Of a DNA stretch of 64,000 nt, positions 32,745 to 42,690 are shown one piece after another. The stretch is taken from the NCBI GenBank assembly GCA_964036315.1, contig OZ038496.1, positions 15,013,423 to 15,077,422 of the forward strand, written 5' to 3'. A program made the position numbers and the translations under genes. This DNA comes from Acanthosepion esculentum. Taxonomy: Eukaryota; Mollusca; Cephalopoda; Sepiida; Sepiidae. Within the stretch, counting starts at the first letter, position 1. Every line of letters begins with the position of its first letter. The notes below the pieces were generated by a model that made no database searches, had not been told where the DNA came from, and worked only from the letters and a program-made list of their open reading frames with translations.

Positions 32745-33120
32745 GGGCGTCCATAAAGCTTCAATTTGCAATTTAAAAAATATATTACAAAGGCAACTGA
32801 TGAGATATTTTAATCAGATTTGTTCTATGTATTCAGTAGTTACGAAAGATTTGAGTCACATTGCATTTGTGTATTTCAGGTATTCTGTTAATGAAAGGTG
32901 TTCTGTTAAATGAACACCTAACATTTCCAAACCATTGGATTGTAAGGGATGGCCCAATTCCCTGGCCACCTCGTTCACAAGATATCACTCACCTGGAGTT
33001 CTTTCTATGGGGTTGTGTTAAAGATATCGTGTATGGAACAAAGATACGGGACATCACTGATCTAAAGCAAAGTATCACTGATGCCCGATGAGGTTAATAA
33101 CCATAATTAAATAAAAGTAA
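32740..33120 (+). pseudogene. Transposase C-terminal fragment (IS630/Tc1/mariner superfamily)
   Basis: GGGCGTCCATAAAGCTTCAA at 32745 resembles a transposon terminus. After it, an open frame ends RDGPIPWPPRSQDITHLEFF, LWGCVKDIVYGTKIRDITDL and KQSITDAR, then stops. This matches the 'GPIPWPPRSPDLTPLDFFLWG' end of a common animal transposase family, here with the usual PDLTPLD changed to QDITHLE. The N-terminal two thirds are missing. Confidence 0.65.
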
Positions 33121-33187
33121 AATTAATATGGAGAGCTTTTAACTTTAAAAATCAGGAGGTCAATTGATTCCGCTACCTTGGTTTCAA

Positions 33188-33189
<2 letters not shown>

Positions 33190-33257
<68 letters not shown>

Positions 33258-33278
33258 ATGAAATTAACATATATATTA

Positions 33279-33322
<44 letters not shown>

Positions 33323-33384
33323 GTATTATATATATATATTACAAATTAACATATATATTATATATATGTTATATTACGAAATTA

Positions 33385-33417
<33 letters not shown>

Positions 33418-33425
33418 AAATTTCG

Positions 33426-33477
<52 letters not shown>

Positions 33478-33586
33478 TGGTAATATATATATATATATAA
33501 AATTTCATAATATATATATATATATATATATATAAAATTTGGTAATATATATATAAAATTTCGTAATATATATATAAAAAATTTCG

Positions 33587-33633
<47 letters not shown>

Positions 33634-33703
33634 AAATTTCGTAATATATATATATATATACAAAATTTCGTAATATATATATATATATATATACAAAATT
33701 TCG

Positions 33704-33746
<43 letters not shown>
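33190..33746. repeat. Compound (TA)n block with an AAATTTCGTAA higher-order repeat
   Basis: TA runs are separated at least six times by AAATTTCGTAATA, plus a (CA)n stretch at 33386-33409. The spacer recurs in both the AAATTTCG and AAATTTGG forms. Tyr/Ile-rich frames here are artefacts of the repeat. Confidence 0.95.
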
Positions 33747-33748
<2 letters not shown>

Positions 33749-34320
33749 GAAAATTAACAAATGTCTGAGGTAAATAACATAAAAATGCATCAATAAAAGA
33801 CCAAAAGTGGGAAAAACTGTCGGAAAAAATTCAACGATATCAAATAGGCAAACGGAGACCGCAGTAATTGTAAAATACATATTCATTGGCTGAATTCCAT
33901 AAGGAATCCAACCAACGCAATCTCGTGCCAAGTTTTACAGATTTAGTGGAGGGAGACCGGTAAGCTGACCAATAATTCAAGGAATAAGCATCACTGATGA
34001 GGCCTCTCTGCACACTGCAAATGTCCTTGATGTATGCGTTAATTTCATATGGCTGGGATAATAGCTAAGTAGTTGTTCCATAGCAAGATCTAAATAGCGT
34101 TAAGCTGACAGATAAGATAGGCACTTATTTTTTTGAAGACACGCGTATAGGTATGATTGAAGGAGAAGTCAAATATTTTCAGGGTGAAAATAATATTAAT
34201 GCACGTACACATACACAAACGAGCGCGAATACACATGAGGGTATTTGTAAAATTTCGCCTGGTAATTATCTGAATTTTGTGTTGAAAATCTCACTGTATA
34301 ATGTTTGAACTTTGTGAATA
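33747..34320. other. No recognised feature
   Basis: Unique-looking sequence without long frames. Confidence 0.4.
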
Positions 34321-34324
34321 ATAT

Positions 34325-34650
34325 TCACCATTGAATTAAGTGTATTGACTCAGTCAGTTATCTGCCATGCGTGATACACGCTTAGGCGATCATGTATCTT
34401 TCGATACATGACTGATGAGGCAGATTTTTCCCCTCAGTAGGTTGCCATTTCTTTCTGCGGTAGACCAGTTGCCATCCAATGCTATTTACGAATAGCTGGG
34501 TGGGGGAGTGGAGAAGAAGAAGATTCGTACCTTTCCCAAGGGTATTAGCACGTAAGTGAATGTAATGGATTTGACTGGAATTCGAACTCGGCTCACCGAT
34601 TCTTCAATCCGTGACTCACATTCAGTACTCCACCGTACCTCCTTGAATAT
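34325..34650 (-). repeat. SINE family B copy, long form
   Basis: Inverse of 546-818 over its whole length: GCGTGATACACGCTTAGGCG and GTATCTTTCGATACATGACT at the left, TGCGGTAGACCAGTTGCCAT, then TACCTTTCCCAAGGGTATTA, and GACTGGAATTCGAACTCGGC (box B) at the right. Confidence 0.8.
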
Positions 34651-34678
34651 ATAGAGAGGGGGAGTATATGCATGTGTG

Positions 34679-34679
34679 C

Positions 34680-34754
<75 letters not shown>
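34679..34754. repeat. (GA)n microsatellite
   Basis: About 75 bp of perfect GA repeats. Confidence 0.98.
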
Positions 34755-34756
<2 letters not shown>

Positions 34757-34805
34757 TGCACAATGAATCAATACTACAAGTTCCTAAGCTCATCCGTGCG
34801 ACTGA

Positions 34806-34808
<3 letters not shown>

Positions 34809-34868
<60 letters not shown>

Positions 34869-34873
34869 TATAT
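34809..34873. repeat. (TA)n microsatellite
   Basis: About 60 bp of TA repeats, directly next to the Penelope-like sequence. Confidence 0.98.
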
Positions 34874-34879
34874 AAATCT

Positions 34880-35665
34880 AGTATATCCAACTCAATTATT
34901 CGCAATGATTCTTCTACCCCCACCCCCGTTAGCGATATTAAAAAAAACAACATAGTTTATGAGTTCAAGTGCCCTTTGGGAGATTGTATCTCCAACGGAT
35001 GAAATAATAATTATGTTGGTCACACCACAAACTCGCTTTCAGGACGCAGTACTCTACATTTGAATGATAACTCTAACATTTTAAGCATTTAAAACAACAC
35101 GCCTGGCCGCATACACAATTCCGGAAAATTCTTGTTGAAAACCCAACTATACTTAAACATGAAAACAAAACTAAAAATTCTTGAAGCTATATACATAAAA
35201 CAGTTGAAAGCTAACCTGAACAAAATAAACCATGAAATCTCCACAAATATTCTTAAATGCTAATTGATAACAGAAGCAATTGGTTTATACCAACGGCTTC
35301 CCATACTTAATACTTCTCGTTTTCACACTCGCGTGGTCATGTGTAATGTCATGAGCTGCGGTGCGATTTTCGCTTCCAGCGTCTCGTATGCACGAGTTTG
35401 TCGTTGCTTGGAAATCTTCTATGCAAACAAAAACAAACTATCATTATTGTTTTGTCCGTGTATTTTTTAATACATTGTAATGTAATTGTCATCTTTGATA
35501 ATGGCTTATGTAAGCCGAAAGCTTAGATAGGATTAAAATGTGTATCAATATGGTGATTTTAATTCGTCTTTTAATGATAATGTTATTAAGCTTATCAGAC
35601 GATATGAAAAGAATTTACATAAAATGAATAGACAAAACTTGTCTATATTATTTAATGAAACATGA
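34880..35665 (+). mobile_element. Penelope-like retroelement, 5'-truncated, GIY-YIG end
   Basis: Decayed translation: KNNIVYEFKCPLGDCISNG, then after a stop NNYVGHTTNSLSGR (the YIG half of a GIY-YIG endonuclease) and HLNDNSNIL. Further on, NTPGRIHNSGKFLLKTQLYL and the conserved ILEAIYIKQLKANLNKI end just before TAA near 35.26 kb. This order (cysteine in FKCPLG, Y.G, then an ILEA.YIK helix) is the C-terminus of Penelope ORFs. The long 3' region contains a ribozyme-like motif and is copied inverted at 46735-46960. (TA)n lies on both sides. Confidence 0.8.
35495..35520 (+). ncRNA. Degenerate hammerhead-like core in the Penelope 3' region
   Basis: TTGATAA (two changes from CTGATGA), T, stem GGCTT, loop ATGT, AAGCC, then GAAA. 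The five-pair stem is perfect. The same motif with one G-U pair is present in the inverted copy at 46879-46904. Confidence 0.5.
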
Positions 35666-35690
35666 ATATATATATATATATATATATAAT
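35665..35690. repeat. (TA)n microsatellite
   Basis: Short TA run at the 3' border of the Penelope-like sequence. Confidence 0.9.
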
Positions 35691-35814
35691 TATTTATTTG
35701 AATATTACAACATAAATATGTTATAAAATCACGACACTCTGTATTGAGCACTCTTTAAAGAATAGTAATTGTTGGTTATTGGAATTCACTCCGTATATAC
35801 CAATCCTAAACTTG

Positions 35815-35816
<2 letters not shown>

Positions 35817-35874
<58 letters not shown>
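35817..35874. repeat. (TA)n microsatellite
   Basis: Perfect TA run. Confidence 0.98.
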
Positions 35875-35876
<2 letters not shown>

Positions 35877-35970
35877 CGTATTCAACGTATGAGGGTCAAG
35901 CAGCTCAGTTCCTAGGAACCAACAGCCCAGACAATATAATTTGAGCAGAAGAAAATTCCCACCACCACAC
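35875..35970. repeat. Copy of the anonymous repeat at 9.77-10.0 kb
   Basis: ACGTATGAGGGTCAAGCAG, TTCCTAGGAACCAACAGCCC follows the same order as at 9.83-9.88 kb. Confidence 0.6.
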
Positions 35971-36705
35971 ACAAAGAATCAAACACAAATAAGCATAGAC
36001 ACACTTAAAAAAACAGTTTGTCTGATGATCGCAAAAGCGTGAAACCCAGTGTTACTAACTCATATCCATACAACTGAATATGTTAGCTCTATTACAGATA
36101 TTGAGTACTTTCTACTAAGTGCCGAGCATATTTATATATATATTGTAACACCAATGGTCACTCTGGAAGTGATATTCAAGCTTTAACAACAGACGTATTT
36201 GCATTTATCTCTTTATTACATTGGCTTGTGTAAGCATTCATAATCTTGTCTTATGCAGCCATTTCTTATCTTTTGGGCACAGATTTTTCGGTTGTTATTT
36301 GTATTTTCTTTTACTTAATCTCTTTGCTAATTACAAAACTACTCTGCTCTCAATTAGACCAGTTTTATTTTATATCACTATCTATCGGGAGTGGTGGATT
36401 TAATATTCTCTCGCTTGTGTCATCTTCGCCCTCTTCTCACCTCAACAAACCTCACCCATTTTAACTTTTTCCTTCATACCAAATTAAAAGAAAACTAAAA
36501 AAAATGGAGGCACTCAATTACCGTACATTTACTTCTCGCGAGTTTTCGGTCGACGACCTTTAAAAACTATCAAAGCTATATTTTTTTCTCTTGCATTCTT
36601 GTAGGTTCTTACTTCGTCTTGGAATCGTATGTTATCTTATTTTATCAATAAAATAAAAATGTTAAAAGGTTTGGAAATAATATAACCATAGATATTCATA
36701 TATAT
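35971..36705. other. No recognised feature
   Basis: AT-rich; short frames at 36221-36464 are rich in hydrophobic residues by composition, with no start context or homology to support a gene. Confidence 0.4.
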
Positions 36706-36711
36706 ATATAT

Positions 36712-36970
36712 AAAGGGTGTTTCATTAAGACGGATTATATATGAGGGTGTTTCATTAAGACGGATCAAAGTCAGCAGTAAATAAATCAGTGTTATTGGTG
36801 AAAATTTATACATTTCTCTATTGGATCATGTTATTTAAGTCATGGCAATTATGTGTGAAAAATAATATCGCCCAAATGTCCGCCAAATTTGAAAGAAAAA
36901 GTAAAAAATCATTAAACGCTTAAACTTAATTCACATTTAAAATCGGTAGAATTTATTGGAACACCCTTTA

Positions 36971-36973
<3 letters not shown>
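36712..36973. mobile_element. Small TIR element (about 260 bp)
   Basis: The left end AAAGGGTGTTTCATTAAGAC and the right end ...TTATTGGAACACCCTTT are imperfect inverse complements. A second copy of the first 25 bases (AGGGTGTTTCATTAAGACGG) lies 33 bp inward, so the left terminus is duplicated. TA-rich flanks fit TA-targeted insertion. No coding sequence. Confidence 0.65.

Positions 36974-37050
<77 letters not shown>
36974..37050. repeat. (TA)n microsatellite at the 5' border of the intact LINE
   Basis: About 75 bp of TA, ending exactly where the LINE sequence begins. Confidence 0.98.
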
Positions 37051-37053
<3 letters not shown>

Positions 37054-37151
37054 CTGTTTCCGACTGGTAGTTAGGAGCCCTAACTCTTGCGTAGCGTCTT
37101 GAGCGGCCGCTCTGATCAACAGTTGCATAATATCTGGGTGTCTGTAGTGCC

Positions 37152-37319
37152 ATGTCGCGCATGGATAGGTGTCCCTGCAGTCATCTCCGGTGGGCAACCC
37201 TGAGGCCACATTATGAATCTTGCTGTGGCAAACCCCCTCTCTGTCCGCATCATGGGTGTCAACCGTCGGCTTCCTTTAACTCAGGCCTTCTCTTTTTCCA
37301 AAACCAATTACCAACATGA
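37152..37319 (+). CDS. Short Cys/His-rich frame overlapping ORF2 by ATGA
   Basis: A 55-codon frame starting ATG at 37152 (the frame is open from about 37130) stops with the TGA of ATGA, whose ATG is the ORF2 start at 37316. It is rich in Cys and His (RCPCSH, ESCCGKPP, CPHHGCQP). Two readings: the tail of a truncated ORF1 with zinc-knuckle-like residues, translated with ORF2 by stop-restart coupling as known for the SART1 LINE, or a chance frame in the 5' UTR. The Cys/His spacing does not fit the classic CCHC knuckle. Confidence 0.35.
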   Translation: MSRMDRCPCSHLRWATLRPHYESCCGKPPLCPHHGCQPSASFNSGLLFFQNQLPT

Positions 37320-40192
37320 ATAACAAAAAACAGAAATACAAACCTAAACCAGCCTTCCAAAAATCACCCAAACCTCTAAATATCTCCTTCTCTAACATCC
37401 GTGGCATTAGAACCAACTTCTGCAGCGTTGAGTCTTTCCTCATAGCTAAGTGCCCGGATATACTCGCCCTGTGTGAGACCAATCTTGACTCCTCTATCCC
37501 TTCCTCTGATCTTTCGATCCCTCTCCTCAGAAAAGACTCTCTAACCCACATGCATGGCCTGGGTGTCTACGTCAAGGACCATCTCCCTCTGGCTAGAGAG
37601 ACCTCTCTCGAATCGCCGGATCATTCCTACTTGTGTCTCCGGCTATCTCTTCTCAATGCTGTAAGCTATCTTTTCTTCCTCTACCGCTCTCCATCCTCTC
37701 AGGACTGCGGGATACTCGATGTCATTTCTGACAGCATAGAAAAGGCCCTCTCTGTCCATCCGTACGCTCACATATTTGTGTTTGGTGATTTTAACGCCCA
37801 TCACAACCAGTGGCTAAAGAACGCTACCACTGACCTCGCTGGCATACATACTCTCAACTTTTCAATCACTCAATCCCTCACCCAGATAATCGATTTCCCC
37901 ACGCGTTTTTCCTACAATCGTGACTGTAAGGCCTCACTCCTCGACCTGTGTTTTACCTCCATCCCTGAGTCTTGTAGTGCCACGCAGCTCTGTCCTATCG
38001 GTAACTCCGATCATGCTGTCGTGTCTGTTAGTATCTCCTTCAGCCCCACCCCCTGCAAAGAGCCTCCTACCACCAGAACCACTTTCTGCTACCAACGGGC
38101 TGACTGGGACTCGTTTCGGGACTTCCTCCGCGATGTCCCCTGGGATGCTGTATTTAAGCTCCCCACTCATGATTGTGCTTCTGAGTTCTCTTCCTGGATC
38201 AAAGCTGGTATCGAAGCTTTCATCCCCTCCAGGAAATTCAAGGTCAAACCGCGCTCCTCCCCCTGGTTCACAGCTGCTTGCTCAGCCGCCATTGCCCATA
38301 GGAACCACTTCTTCCACCGTTTTCGTAGTGACATGTCCGACTCCAACAGACGTCTATTTACCTCTGCACGCAATGAGTATAAGCGTACCCTCGACGATGC
38401 CAAGTCACTATTTGCAGCTCGGATGAAGGAACGTATTGCATCCCGCAAATTTGGCTCCAAGGACTATTGGCGCCTCTGCAAGAGCGTTCTGAATAGTAAC
38501 AAACCCTCCATTCCTCCACTGTTCAATCAGTTTGAGGTCCTGACCACCTCTGCCGACAAGGCCGAATGCTTCGCTCGGACGTTTTCTTCCAATTCTATGC
38601 TTGACTCTTCTGGGGTACCCTTGCCCGACTTTCCTCCCAGAACTGAGTCCCTACTGGACGGCTTGCACATAACCCCGTCGTCGGTACTGGGCATTATTTC
38701 TAACTTAGATCTCCACAAGGCTACTGGTGGCGACGGAATACCAGCCATTGTCCTGAAGAAATGCGCACCTGAACTGGCACCTGCCCTCTCTAAATTGTAC
38801 AACCGCTGCCTCAAGGAGTCCTGTTTTCCTGACTGCTGGAAGTCCTCTACCATTGTTCCTGTCTTTAAGAACTCTGGCGACCCCTCCAACCCTTCTAACT
38901 ACCGTCCTATCAGTCTCCTTCCCCTCTTCGGCAAAGTCTTCGAGGCCATTATCAACACTGAAGTGATTACTCACCTGATATCCCACGATCTGCTCTCAGA
39001 CAAGCAGTATGGTTTCCCCTTTGCCTGGTCTACTGCCGATGTGCTTACGGCCATCACAGAATTTGTCTACCAAGCTATCCATAATAACGGCGAATCCCGT
39101 GCCGTGGCCCTTGACATCTCCAAAGCATTCGATAGGGTTTGGCATGCCGGCCTCCTTCGCAAGCTCCAGGGTTATGGTATCACAGGTCGACTGTTTGACC
39201 TAATTCAATCGTTCCTATCAAACCGGGATTTGAAGGTTGTTCTCAGTGGATTCATATCCAACTCCTATCCCACTAACGCTGGTGTTCCTCAAGGCTCCAT
39301 CCTTGGCCCTACTCTGTTCCTCATATTTATAAACGACCTTCCTGACGCCATAGACTCCCAAGTCGGTATCTACGCTGACGACACTACTATTTACTCCTGC
39401 CTCAAGCACAAATCTAGTGAGGCGGACAAAATTAACCTGGCAGCTCAAATTGAAAAGGACCTCCAATCGGTTGTGGACTGGGAAGGGAAATGGATGGTCA
39501 ACTTTAACGCCTCTAAAACAAAACTGCTCTCTATTAACCACCACAAGGACCCATCCCTGCATCCCATTAGAATGTCTGAGGACCAACTTCTCGAGAGCTC
39601 CTCTCTGCGGCTGCTCGGTCTCACGCTGTCCGCTGATCTGAGATGGAACAAATACATCGAGTCAGTTGCATCATCCACCGCAAGAAAAGTTGGTTCTCTG
39701 TGCCGAGCCAGGAAATTCTTCTCCCCGGAATCGATCCTCCAAGTCTATAAGTCTACCATTCGCCCTTGCATGGAGTATTGCTGCCATTCATGGTCTGGGG
39801 CCCCTGCGTGTTGGCTCAGGGTTCTTGATAAGATCCAGAGACGGATATGCAATGTGATTGGCCCTGATCTGTCATCTCGTCTGCAGTCGCTCTCTCACAG
39901 ACGCGATGTTGCATCGCTCTGCCTTTTCTACAAGTACTTCCACGGTAATTGCTCCGAGGAGTTGCTTGCGCTTGTCCCTAAGCCTCGTGAATTTAAGCGT
40001 CCTACGAGGCTGGCATCCCGCTCCCACCCCTACACCGTGGAAACTGTTAGATGTAGACGTCTCTTCTACTCCAATAGCTTCATGTCTCGCACATCTCGCC
40101 TATGGAACTCCCTTCCCTATTACTGTTTCCCTGACAAATACAATCTCCAACGGTTTAAGTGTAGCGTCAATCGTCATCTCCAGTTGCCTTGA
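37316..40192 (+). CDS. LINE ORF2: APE-type endonuclease and reverse transcriptase
   Basis: A 958-residue polyprotein that nicks target DNA and reverse-transcribes the element RNA at the nick. Residues about 22-240 form the endonuclease: SNIRG, ALCETNLD (Glu 54), FVFGDFNAHH (157-160) and GNSDHAVVS (Asp/His 232-233). Residues about 500-740 form the RT: NPSNYRPISLLP, VALDISKAFDRVWH (Asp 600), AGVPQGSILGP (655-665) and YADD (686-689). The C-terminal region has YCCHSWSGAP, HRRDVASLCL and SRLWNSLP ... FKCSVNRHL. The frame is intact with all catalytic residues. One oddity: the usually conserved GFR..RST at about 566 reads GFPFAWST. CR1/Jockey-like by sequence; clade not certain. The start is fixed by the ATGA overlap; the upstream frame lacks the domain. 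Confidence 0.93.
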   Translation: MNNKKQKYKPKPAFQKSPKPLNISFSNIRGIRTNFCSVESFLIAKCPDILALCETNLDSSIPSSDLSIPLLRKDSLTHMHGLGVYVKDHLPLARETSLESPDHSYLCLRLSLLNAVSYLFFLYRSPSSQDCGILDVISDSIEKALSVHPYAHIFVFGDFNAHHNQWLKNATTDLAGIHTLNFSITQSLTQIIDFPTRFSYNRDCKASLLDLCFTSIPESCSATQLCPIGNSDHAVVSVSISFSPTPCKEPPTTRTTFCYQRADWDSFRDFLRDVPWDAVFKLPTHDCASEFSSWIKAGIEAFIPSRKFKVKPRSSPWFTAACSAAIAHRNHFFHRFRSDMSDSNRRLFTSARNEYKRTLDDAKSLFAARMKERIASRKFGSKDYWRLCKSVLNSNKPSIPPLFNQFEVLTTSADKAECFARTFSSNSMLDSSGVPLPDFPPRTESLLDGLHITPSSVLGIISNLDLHKATGGDGIPAIVLKKCAPELAPALSKLYNRCLKESCFPDCWKSSTIVPVFKNSGDPSNPSNYRPISLLPLFGKVFEAIINTEVITHLISHDLLSDKQYGFPFAWSTADVLTAITEFVYQAIHNNGESRAVALDISKAFDRVWHAGLLRKLQGYGITGRLFDLIQSFLSNRDLKVVLSGFISNSYPTNAGVPQGSILGPTLFLIFINDLPDAIDSQVGIYADDTTIYSCLKHKSSEADKINLAAQIEKDLQSVVDWEGKWMVNFNASKTKLLSINHHKDPSLHPIRMSEDQLLESSSLRLLGLTLSADLRWNKYIESVASSTARKVGSLCRARKFFSPESILQVYKSTIRPCMEYCCHSWSGAPACWLRVLDKIQRRICNVIGPDLSSRLQSLSHRRDVASLCLFYKYFHGNCSEELLALVPKPREFKRPTRLASRSHPYTVETVRCRRLFYSNSFMSRTSRLWNSLPYYCFPDKYNLQRFKCSVNRHLQLP

Positions 40193-40402
40193 TCTATCCA
40201 CTTCCCTTCTCCACTTCCTTTCATCTTTCATTCCTATCTGCTCTCGCTCTAAATCTTCTGTAGCCCCCTTGCCTTGATCGACCCTCCGTCCTTCTCTTTC
40301 TCCACATCCCTTCCTTTACCACTCCTATCTGCTCTTCCTCCAACCCTTCTGTAACCCCATGCGTGATAGTGGCCACCAGCCTTGCTTGGGGTGATACGCT
40401 TA

Positions 40403-40405
<3 letters not shown>

Positions 40406-40476
<71 letters not shown>
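40406..40476. repeat. (TA)n microsatellite at the 3' border of the intact LINE
   Basis: About 70 bp of TA immediately after the LINE terminus CTTAAAAA. Confidence 0.98.
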
Positions 40477-40481
<5 letters not shown>

Positions 40482-40620
40482 ATGCGTCCACCAAAGGAGA
40501 ACTGACATTGAAAATAAATTTAAAACAATGCTCCGAGACAGACACTTAGGGGCTGATGATGAAATAGACTATACTCTATGTTGAGGTAATTTTTGTTCTT
40601 TTGCTGTAAATAATAAACAC

Positions 40621-40622
<2 letters not shown>

Positions 40623-40662
<40 letters not shown>
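40623..40662. repeat. (TA)n microsatellite
   Basis: Perfect TA run. Confidence 0.97.
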
Positions 40663-40666
<4 letters not shown>

Positions 40667-40744
40667 GACAAACTGGAAAGGTTTCTTTGTGACGCATGTC
40701 ATCCGTTAGGATTTTATGCTGTTTGTTGATATATAAAATCATAC

Positions 40745-40748
<4 letters not shown>

Positions 40749-40808
<60 letters not shown>
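40749..40808. repeat. (TA)n microsatellite
   Basis: Perfect TA run. Confidence 0.98.
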
Positions 40809-40811
<3 letters not shown>

Positions 40812-40921
40812 AGCAGTATAAACTCTTTCAAGCACGTTTGGTTGAATAATATCAAGTTCTGTCTATCCAATATTTTATTAACTTTTTCAAATTTACGAAT
40901 TAGTTGTTTGATGTAATGGTT

Positions 40922-41187
40922 AAATTTAACAAACTCCACGTTTATTTTTATTTTTTACAAAGTACTTTCGAATGCTGCATTCATTTGTAACTGTTTTGGG
41001 CCAAAAGTCATTTTGACCGTTGTGGATGATGTCACCCTGAGAATTTGAAATGGATTCCAGCAGTCGAGGGAACGCAGGGATAGGCCCAAAACAGACACAA
41101 AAAAAATTCTTGAAAACCAATGTAGCAACATTCGAAAGTACTCGGTAAAAAAAAAAACATAAAATAAAAATGAACTTTAGTAAATTT
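40922..41187. mobile_element. Foldback MITE, about 55-bp arms
   Basis: The left end AAATTTAACAAACTCCACGT and TTATTTTTATTTTTTACAAA, GTACTTTCGAATG is mirrored by CATTCGAAAGTACT..., AAAAATGAACTTTAGTAAAT at the right. The inner pair TTTTGGGCC(AAA) / (A)GGCCCAAAA (about 40998 and 41082) extends the symmetry. No coding sequence. Confidence 0.8.
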
Positions 41188-41309
41188 ACCGATTATATGA
41201 CATATTCTCTAGCGTGTTCTTTCTACTTGTCGCAAGAAATTTTTTTTTGAAAAGGCGAATTAAAAGTCCACTATTGAAAAATGAATTTGTAAGTTTCAAA
41301 AATTCAAAT

Positions 41310-41640
41310 GTGCAAAAATATTTTTAGATTGTAAGAATTTTTGGAGACGATAATCATTTATTGATACAAGATCTACTAATTAATCCATATCTGGGAGAAG
41401 AGGTGGATTCATGCCTTTGCCAACAGTATTTGCGCGTAAGTGTATTATAACGAACGCGACCGGAATTGGAAATAGGCACTACCATTATCCATTTCCGATC
41501 TGTTATCCATTACACTACCCTCACATTCAAGCTTATGGCCCCTGCTAACCCCAAGCGCTCATCCATCTAGATACTGACCAGGCTTCAGTAATCGTACGGG
41601 AACCGGTGTTTCGACGTCATACGGCCGTAAGCCCTGAAGA
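41310..41640 (-). repeat. 5S/tRNA SINE copy with partly deleted 5S head
   Basis: Plus-strand order (inverted): AAAATATTTTTAGATTGTAA, GAGGTGGATTCATGCCTTTG, TGTTATCCATTACACTACCC (tRNA-like), then the 5S part CAAGCTTATGGCCCCTGCTA, ATACTGACCAGGC, and ACCGGTGTTTCGACGTCATA, CGGCCGTAAGCCC. The segment corresponding to GAAGTTAAGCA is missing. Confidence 0.8.
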
Positions 41641-41679
41641 AGCCAAAAGAGCCGAAGTGTGGTGATAATAACAACAAAA

Positions 41680-42105
41680 ACTGGTTGGTTGATTTTGTTG
41701 AGCGGCATATCAAGCTCTGTGGGTTATTTAAACAATTTGAACACAATTTTATAGCTTCAACTAAATATATTTTGATTGCAATTATCTACGTACAACTACA
41801 GCTAAAATGTATTGCTGGTGACTTTGCATTAAAAATGTATTTTTGGTCTTTTTTAAATAAAAATATATTGCTACTATTTTTACTATAAAATCTTATTTTT
41901 ATATTTTCATAGTGTTTTGTTTTGGAGTTCACAATTTGACCATAGTTGGGACCCTAACAGGCGCTACCACCTCGGGTCACGGTGGATCTGGGAACAACAG
42001 CAATTAAGAAGAAGTTCCGCGCTACTCAAAACCTCAAATCTCCCGACCAGATGCCCTTTCTGCCGGATATAGTTCATCGTCATACCCAGGACTTAAGAAC
42101 AAAGG
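41680..42105 (+). repeat. Repeat family F copy
   Basis: GGCATATCAAGCTCTGTGGG, TTATTTAA at the start; AGTTGGGACCCTAACAGGCG, CTACCACCTCGGGTCACGGT, CTGGGAACAACAGCAATTAA and CTCAAAACCTCAAATCTCCC further in. Same order as at 55.0-55.5 and 57.1-57.6 kb. Confidence 0.75.
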
Positions 42106-42289
42106 TAAGGATATCAGTATGAATGTACAAATGTAAATAATATTTAAAGAATTGATCCCGACACTATATAACCAGAATCTCTGATAGTTAATGGAATTTT
42201 ACCGGACAAATTTAGTAGACGAGATAAAGTAATAGAACAGCGTACAGGCTGTGACGGGAGTTGTTTTGTTCCGCGCCACAAGATGCTAA

Positions 42290-42690
42290 AAATATGAAAA
42301 CATCAACCTGAGAACTTGAGTCATGTTCTTAGATAGCCTCGTCAGATCGAGACTCTCATGTGGATGTCACGAATAGCATCAAACTCCTTCAGAAAATGTC
42401 TAAACTCTCACCTATATGCAACCATTTTCTCAGATCAATGATTAGAAATAGATTCAAGTGAATGAACCCTGAAGGTGTTGAAGAGGATTGTCCATTAGAT
42501 CTTGTAGACTGGCGCTACAGAATCACAAACAAAGAACTTAAAACAAATAACCGAAAATACATCACTTGAAGACTTTCAACAGCAGCAACAACTAAAATGG
42601 ATTGCGCATATAACTCGAAGGGTGGATAATGCCCTAATAAACATGTTGTCGTTTTATAGTGGCGTGGGTCTCAGGGGTCAAAGTGAACAA
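42290..42690 (+). mobile_element. LINE-like family B fragment
   Basis: AACCTGAGAACTTGAGTCAT, TCGTCAGATCGAGACTCTCA, TGTGGATGTCACGAATAGCA, GACTGGCGCTACAGAATCAC, AAGACTTTCAACAGCAGCAA, CAACTAAAATGGATTGCGCA: the same phrase order as 44.23-44.77 kb and 18.65-18.95 kb. Translation (SLVRSRL, then QQQQQLKWIAHI..R) looks like a LINE post-RT region. Confidence 0.6.

Larger units (their letters stand above)
37051..40405 (+). mobile_element. LINE family A, most complete copy
   Basis: A non-LTR retrotransposon of about 3.36 kb: a 5' segment (37051-37315) with the end of a short frame, an intact ORF2, and a pyrimidine-rich 3' UTR with a repeated CCTATCTGCTCT phrase. It ends with GCCTTGCTTGGGGTGATACG and CTTAAAAA, the terminus shared with the truncated copies. 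It is much richer in GC than its surroundings. Both ends abut (TA)n tracts, suggesting insertion inside a microsatellite and hiding any target duplication. The 5' end may be truncated. Confidence 0.9.

Noticed and set aside
37934..39678. Several 77-122 codon minus-strand frames inside the LINE, plus a 168-codon plus-strand frame at 37920-38426
   Set aside because: Shadows of the GC-rich ORF2; none has a recognisable domain.
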